Part shown: positions 62,701-64,000 of the stretch, piece after piece
How positions within the stretch are numbered: the stretch's first letter is position 1
Layout: the number at the start of each line of letters is the position of its first letter
Assembly: GCA_047495785.1 (NCBI GenBank)
Contig: JBLDXI010000009.1
Span: 2,790,001-2,854,000, forward strand
Source of the DNA: Lepidodermella squamata
Taxonomy: Eukaryota; Gastrotricha
DNA length: 64,000 nt
Direction: 5' to 3'
The notes under the pieces: generated by a model
What the model saw: the letters and a program-made list of their open reading frames with translations, nothing else
Told to the model about the DNA's origin: nothing
The model's database searches: none
Made by a program: the position numbers and the translations under genes

Positions 62701-64000
62701 ACACGTAGTTTTTTTCGATCGATCGCGAAGGTGAAAACCTATGAATAATTCAGTCATTTTATTTACTGTCCTTCACAGGTTGCCTCTTGGGTAACGAAAA
62801 AATAGAAAATTAAGAGAAAATAAGGACCGAGGCAAAAATCCAAAGAAATCTATTCAAAATACCGATAATTACCGAACCATTTCAATCGGTTTTATCCGGT
62901 TTTATTCTGAAAAATTGAAAATTGGTTTCTGAGGAGCCTTAAATTAAAGTTTGCTAACTTATGAAAATTAAAATTTTCCAAGCAAATTTTCACATTTTTA
63001 AAATAAATTGTCTGTCATTTTTTTTCAGATTTTCACACGCATGATTTTGTCGATTCCGATGTGAAGCCCGATACCGAGTACGCATACGCCATTGAAGCTT
63101 GCACCACAGTCGGCTGCAACATGAGCAGGTGGCGCCATGTAAAGACCCTCGCCCCGCCCCCGGACATGTACTCAGCCCCCTCTGTTTCTAACGTCAACTC
63201 AACCTCAGCAACAATCCACTGGGTTAAACCAGTTTCGAACCGGGCTACAACCTCTCTGGGCAGTGGGCATTTCCTGAGAAGCGCGGCGACGGGTGACGTG
63301 ATCGGTTATCGCATCGCTGTGAATGGGACGGAATATCCGAAATTAATACCGGCCGAAGAGACATTTTACGTACTGAACGAACTAAGACCGTTCCATTTCT
63401 ACTCAGTCGCTATAGCGGCTTGCGTGAATAAACCGTCATGGGACTCGAACCGCGACGACCCGGACGAAGATCTCGAGCAATTTTTCAAGGAAAATTTCGA
63501 CCAATCCGGCAATCACACTGTTGTTCTATCGAAAGTTCAAGAAATCGTCTCGAGTCGAAGCGGGGCTCTATGCGGGGCCTACTCCCGGCCGGCTACTATT
63601 CAAACGGAAGAGGCCCTACCGAAAAATCTAGCCCCGCCCAGGCCTGTTGCGATCAGTTCGTCCGCGATTGATATTCAATGGCGGGAGCCTGAGGAAACGA
63701 ACGGTTTCATCCTAGAGTACGTTCTCTACCGGAATAACTCGGCGATTTCCTACTGCGATTCCTGCTTCAGTTACATCGATTACGATTTGGAGCCTGCTAC
63801 GGCGTATTCTTACCATCTAACCGCGAGAAATAGCATTGGAACAATTACATCGAGTGAGGCGAATGTGACTACGTTTTTCTCATCGCCGGACGGAATGCCG
63901 CCGCCTAAGGTTAAATCGCTAAGCCCCACCACGGTTCTGGCTACGTGGGAGAAGCCGGTAAAACCGAATGGGGATATCAAAAATTACACGATTTACCTAA
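36416..64000 (+). CDS. USH2A: Usherin (USH2A), partial, continues past the window
   Basis: Eighteen exons were placed, every junction in phase: 36416-36918, 36978-37161, 37537-37894, 37950-38077, 38129-38270, 38493-39254, 39630-39777, 39828-39933, 39996-40421, 41156-43151, 43357-43632, 43686-45659, 46191-48431, 48905-50790, 52540-53735, 56954-58034, 60006-60582 and 63029 onward. They encode about 4,985 residues; vertebrate usherin has about 5,200. Order: signal peptide, laminin-G-like domain, laminin N-terminal domain, ten laminin-EGF repeats, four FN3 domains plus a partial one, two laminin-G domains, a long FN3 array, a Cys-rich block, more FN3. Vertebrate usherin is a large cell-surface and basement-membrane protein of photoreceptors and hair-cell stereocilia. 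The transmembrane segment and PDZ ligand would lie beyond 64000. The start is the Met opening the signal peptide MYRLTKGRYRLFLKVILLTF. Confidence 0.96.
38752..41574 (+). other. Usherin laminin-EGF array (ten repeats)
   Basis: Ten consecutive eight-cysteine laminin-EGF modules can be counted across exons 6-10, from GRCDCNGHASAC to CDQCKPGYSILRADNPFGC. This is the same number as in vertebrate usherin. Exons 7, 8 and 9 carry repeats that straddle intron positions. The array ends at the QQPPPRLAD segment that opens the first FN3 domain. Confidence 0.92.
40797..41020. repeat. Dispersed intronic repeat, copy 1
   Basis: It starts with TGTCCCATAAGT and includes GAAAACCCGGGAAACCCC-like and TTCGGTAATTTTCGGTATT segments. 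It lies in the usherin intron 40422-41155. A related copy on the same strand is at 48512-48735 and a shorter reverse copy near 62857. Confidence 0.75.
41575..44640 (+). other. Usherin FN3 1-4, partial FN3 and paired laminin-G domains
   Basis: Four FN3 domains start near PPPRLADSNSSAITIVW, GAPVGNLSFEV, APPEGQPQPKPT and APPSQPLQPIVT. A partial FN3 (ILVRWSKPARPNGPPPLYAI) then runs straight into the first LamG through RGIRFPGVGYMQF, as in the vertebrate protein. LamG1 spans 43100-43985 (NNWHKVNFF; IGEITSVFVGG; LAGCMRDLMIL). LamG2 spans 43986-44640 (FLGKGYLIM; SEIENLNMTL; ESFGGCFLSF). Confidence 0.9.
48512..48735. repeat. Dispersed intronic repeat, copy 2
   Basis: It shares TGTCCCATAAGT, GGGAATTTTCGGTATTTTA-like and TTTTTCATTC landmarks in the same order as the copy at 40797. 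It lies in the usherin intron 48432-48904. Homology is clear but diverged. Confidence 0.75.
49736..50530 (+). other. Usherin cysteine-rich block between FN3 domains
   Basis: About 265 residues interrupt an FN3 module with repeated CC pairs: VCCDSNYVPVLDG, VCCGGRLHKKVPGHDCC, ATCCYNSLQRN, DSCCASLPYRPNEF, HRCCGGKYYN, MACCGLQLIP, LSCCNGKPYN. The same Cys-rich segment is present at the corresponding position of vertebrate usherin, with galaxin-like CCG spacing. One expected pair appears as a lone cysteine (QVCFGGVLLN; KACGRRLIP), so a disulphide has probably been lost in this lineage. Confidence 0.88.
50957..51042 (-). ncRNA. Candidate Pol III small RNA, copy A
   Basis: This is the first member of the intronic family, antisense to usherin. 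The 5' strand GCGGG (minus, 51040-51036) pairs with CCCGC at 50962-50958. GGTTACTTCG begins about 17 nt in from the stem. The 3' end is followed by ATTTTT. A TATA-like CTTAAAAG lies at 51072-51065, about 25-32 nt upstream. Length is about 86 nt. Confidence 0.6.
51431..51519 (-). ncRNA. Candidate Pol III small RNA, copy B
   Basis: It has the same layout as copy A: 5' GCGCGGG pairs with 3' CCCACGC with one mismatch, the core is GGCTACTTCG, ATTTTT follows the 3' end, and CTTAAAAG sits at 51549-51542. A and B also share AGACT-type sequence next to the TATA-like box, so they are close duplicates. Length is 89 nt. Confidence 0.6.
51600..51820. repeat. Segmental duplication flanking copy C
   Basis: This flank (GTTATCAGTTGATCAGCATA, then a GCAGAAAGCT segment and GAAATAAAAAATGAAAAAAT) matches the flank of copy F at 54560-54764. 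The duplicated unit therefore includes more than the RNA element itself. Confidence 0.8.
51821..51951 (-). ncRNA. Candidate Pol III small RNA, copy C (long form)
   Basis: 5' GGCATGAG pairs perfectly with 3' CTCATGCC, and TTTTT follows immediately. The core GGTTACTTCG is present, as is the conserved 3' element AAACCGGCCGCGC. A central insert with GGTCCTTTCGGGTGACC makes this form 131 nt. TATATAG lies at 51979-51973, 22-28 nt upstream. Confidence 0.65.
52118..52260 (-). ncRNA. Candidate Pol III small RNA, copy D (long form)
   Basis: 5' GGCATGGG pairs with 3' CCCATGC and TTTTT follows. The core is GGCTACTTCG and the 3' element ACCGGCCGCGC is conserved. TATATAAAG occupies 52290-52282, about 22-30 nt upstream. 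Length is 143 nt, with a central region related to copies C and F. Confidence 0.65.
53810..53914 (-). ncRNA. Candidate Pol III small RNA, copy E
   Basis: 5' GGCACGGG pairs with 3' CCCGTG, then TTTTT. The core GGTTACTTCG is intact. A TATATAAGG box on the RNA strand lies at 53945-53937. Length is 105 nt. Confidence 0.65.
54560..54764. repeat. Segmental duplication flanking copy F
   Basis: This is the partner of 51600-51820. It shares CGTTATCAGTTG, GCAGAAAGCTTGAG-like and GTATTGAAATAAAAAATG landmarks in the same order. Confidence 0.8.
54765..54897 (-). ncRNA. Candidate Pol III small RNA, copy F (long form)
   Basis: 5' GGCATGAG pairs with 3' CTCATGTC; the single change from copy C is a G-U wobble if the RNA is minus-sense. 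TTTTT follows. The core GGTTACTTCT differs by one base. ATATAAAG lies at 54926-54919, 22-29 nt upstream. Length is 133 nt. It is a close duplicate of copy C. Confidence 0.65.
55426..55531 (-). ncRNA. Candidate Pol III small RNA, copy G
   Basis: 5' GCATGGG pairs with 3' CCCATG, followed by TTTTTT. The core GGTTACTTCG is intact. GGAAAATCGA lies exactly at -53 to -44 (55584-55575), a PSE-like position. The TATA-like box is weak (GTATTTC near 55560). Length is 106 nt. Confidence 0.65.
55575..55584 (-). promoter_or_regulatory. PSE-like element of copy G
   Basis: GGAAAATCGA on the RNA strand, 44-53 nt upstream of the predicted 5' end. The same decamer occupies the same offset at copy H and, with one change, at both divergent members at 61128 and 62564. 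Confidence 0.5.
56264..56617. mobile_element. 354-bp foldback/MITE-like element with 8-bp target duplication
   Basis: The two arms (about 56264-56430 and 56464-56617) are long inverted repeats beginning GGTTCTATGTCAATTGAGCA. They are built from tandem units of the GAGCAAAACGA / GAGCAAACGAAATTA type. A short AT-rich spacer containing TTAATTGCAGCTG separates them. Both outer ends are flanked directly by GATGCTGG (56256-56263 and 56618-56625), an 8-bp target-site duplication. There is no coding capacity. An 8-bp duplication fits hAT-type transposition, but the family is not identified. Confidence 0.9.
56744..56838 (-). ncRNA. Candidate Pol III small RNA, copy H
   Basis: 5' GCATGGG pairs with 3' CCCATG, then TTTTT. 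The core GGTTACTTCG is intact. TATATAAG lies at 56868-56861 (23-30 nt upstream) and GGAAAATCGA at 56891-56882 (-53 to -44). This is the most complete promoter of the set. Length is 95 nt. Confidence 0.7.
56861..56891 (-). promoter_or_regulatory. TATA box and PSE-like element of copy H
   Basis: TATATAAG at 56868-56861 and GGAAAATCGA at 56891-56882, in the spacing of Pol III snRNA-type (PSE plus TATA) promoters. Confidence 0.55.
58759..58854 (-). ncRNA. Candidate Pol III small RNA, copy I
   Basis: 5' CACGGG pairs with 3' CTCGTG through one G-U wobble in minus sense, followed by TTTTT. The core GGTTACTTCG is intact. A TTTATAATG box lies at 58885-58877. Length is about 96 nt. It lies in usherin intron 58035-60005. 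Confidence 0.65.
59181..59270 (+). ncRNA. Candidate Pol III small RNA, divergent plus-strand member
   Basis: 5' CACGAGCC pairs with 3' GGTTCGTG over 8 bp with one G-U, then TTTTTT. The inner 3' element AAACGGCCAGG resembles AAACCGGCCGCGC of the main group. The 5' core is ACGGTTAAGTAGC rather than GGTTACTTCG. Length is 90 nt, the same as copy J. A GATAATG box lies at 59150-59156. Confidence 0.45.
59540..59735. other. GC-rich, hairpin-prone intronic segment
   Basis: An island of GC-rich sequence in AT-rich intron, with short complementary segments and a final CGCTTTCAGAGCG hairpin followed by TTTTT at about 59735. It may be another small RNA gene or the remnant of a repeat. No family recognised. 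Confidence 0.3.
60752..60841 (+). ncRNA. Candidate Pol III small RNA, copy J (plus strand)
   Basis: 5' GCGGG pairs with 3' CCCGC, followed by TTTTTT. The core TGGCTAGGTTACTTCGC and the 3' element AAACCGGCCGCGC are both intact. It lies in the usherin sense direction, unlike copies A-I. The TATA-like sequence is weak (TATTTAAT at 60730-60737, closer than in other copies). Length is 90 nt. Confidence 0.6.
61009..61300. repeat. Local duplication, copy 1 (contains divergent RNA candidate)
   Basis: It matches 62450-62740 in order: the AACAAAAACCAGAATTC segment, an A-rich stretch, the RNA candidate, and GTGTCGGTATTATCGAATTT. The duplicated unit is about 290 bp. Confidence 0.85.
61128..61203 (-). 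ncRNA. Candidate Pol III small RNA, divergent group, copy 1
   Basis: A minus-sense RNA starting GGCACGAGTCGGATGG can pair its 5' end with 3' CCTTCCGGTGAGTG, leaving a tandem G-A mismatch, and is followed by TTTTT. GGAAATTCGA lies at 61256-61247, exactly -53 to -44, and a GCTTAATG box at about -30 to -23. It lacks the GGTTACTTCG core. Length is 76 nt. Confidence 0.45.
62389..62449 (+). ncRNA. Truncated copy K of the small RNA family
   Basis: It matches the first 60 nt of copy J (GGCCCAGTGGCTAGGTTACT and beyond) and its upstream flank, then breaks off into the 62450 duplication. The 3' strand of the stem and the T-run are missing. It is best seen as a broken copy. Confidence 0.6.
62450..62740. 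repeat. Local duplication, copy 2
   Basis: Partner of 61009-61300. Differences between the copies are scattered substitutions, including paired changes in the RNA candidate's stem. Confidence 0.85.
62564..62641 (-). ncRNA. Candidate Pol III small RNA, divergent group, copy 2
   Basis: A minus-sense RNA starting GGCACGAGCCGGATGG pairs with 3' CATCCCGGTGAGTG and is followed by TTTTT. GGAAATTCGA sits at 62694-62685 (-53 to -44) and GCTTAATG at 62671-62664. Compared with the 61128 copy, stem changes keep pairing. Length is 78 nt. Confidence 0.45.
62857..62930 (-). repeat. Dispersed intronic repeat, partial reverse copy
   Basis: On the minus strand it reads GGTTCGGTAATTATCGGTAT, matching the internal segment of the copy at 40797. 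It is a partial copy inside the usherin intron 60583-63028. Confidence 0.55.

Overview
The window is eukaryotic and from an animal. Every confident gene is split by canonical GT-AG introns, often only 50-60 nt long. The genes are metazoan families: a smoothelin-type CH protein, an RNF5/RNF185-type RING ligase, VPS45, a CNNM transporter, snRNP protein G, PI31, a REEP protein, a Ly6/uPAR protein and usherin. The short introns, the truncated non-LTR retrotransposon and the sequence divergence suggest an invertebrate bilaterian. The phylum cannot be fixed from the sequence alone.

Layout: 1-3.4 kb has no supported gene. 3.4-7.2 kb is a smoothelin-like gene on the minus strand. 7.2-13.05 kb is a gene-poor AT-rich stretch. 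13.05-16.04 kb holds RNF5/185 and VPS45, both minus. 17.8-22.6 kb is a ten-exon CNNM gene on plus, convergent with SNRPG on minus (23.5-23.9 kb). 25.0-26.9 kb holds a telomere-like patch and a 5'-truncated non-LTR reverse transcriptase. 27.8-32.4 kb holds PI31 and a REEP1-4-type gene, both plus. 33.7-34.2 kb is a small Ly6 gene. From 36.4 kb to beyond the end is one giant usherin (USH2A) gene on plus: 18 exons are visible, all in consistent phase, encoding about 4,985 residues with the same domain order as vertebrate usherin.

The most interesting signal lies in the usherin introns between 50.9 and 62.7 kb. About fourteen short elements (76-143 bp) share a terminal stem, a motif GGTTACTTCG just inside the 5' end of most members, a closing T5-T6 run, and an upstream TATA-like box about 22-32 nt from the 5' end. 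Four copies from two divergent sequence groups also carry GGAAA(A/T)TCGA at exactly -53 to -44. Terminal stems covary between copies and the wobble pairs indicate the strand. This is the architecture of small RNA polymerase III genes with a PSE+TATA-type promoter. The 5' core resembles box A of vault RNAs. I propose a clustered, mostly antisense, intronic family of Pol III small RNAs, vault-RNA-like in part, that has spread by local segmental duplication. A 354-bp foldback transposon with an 8-bp target duplication sits in the same intron cluster.
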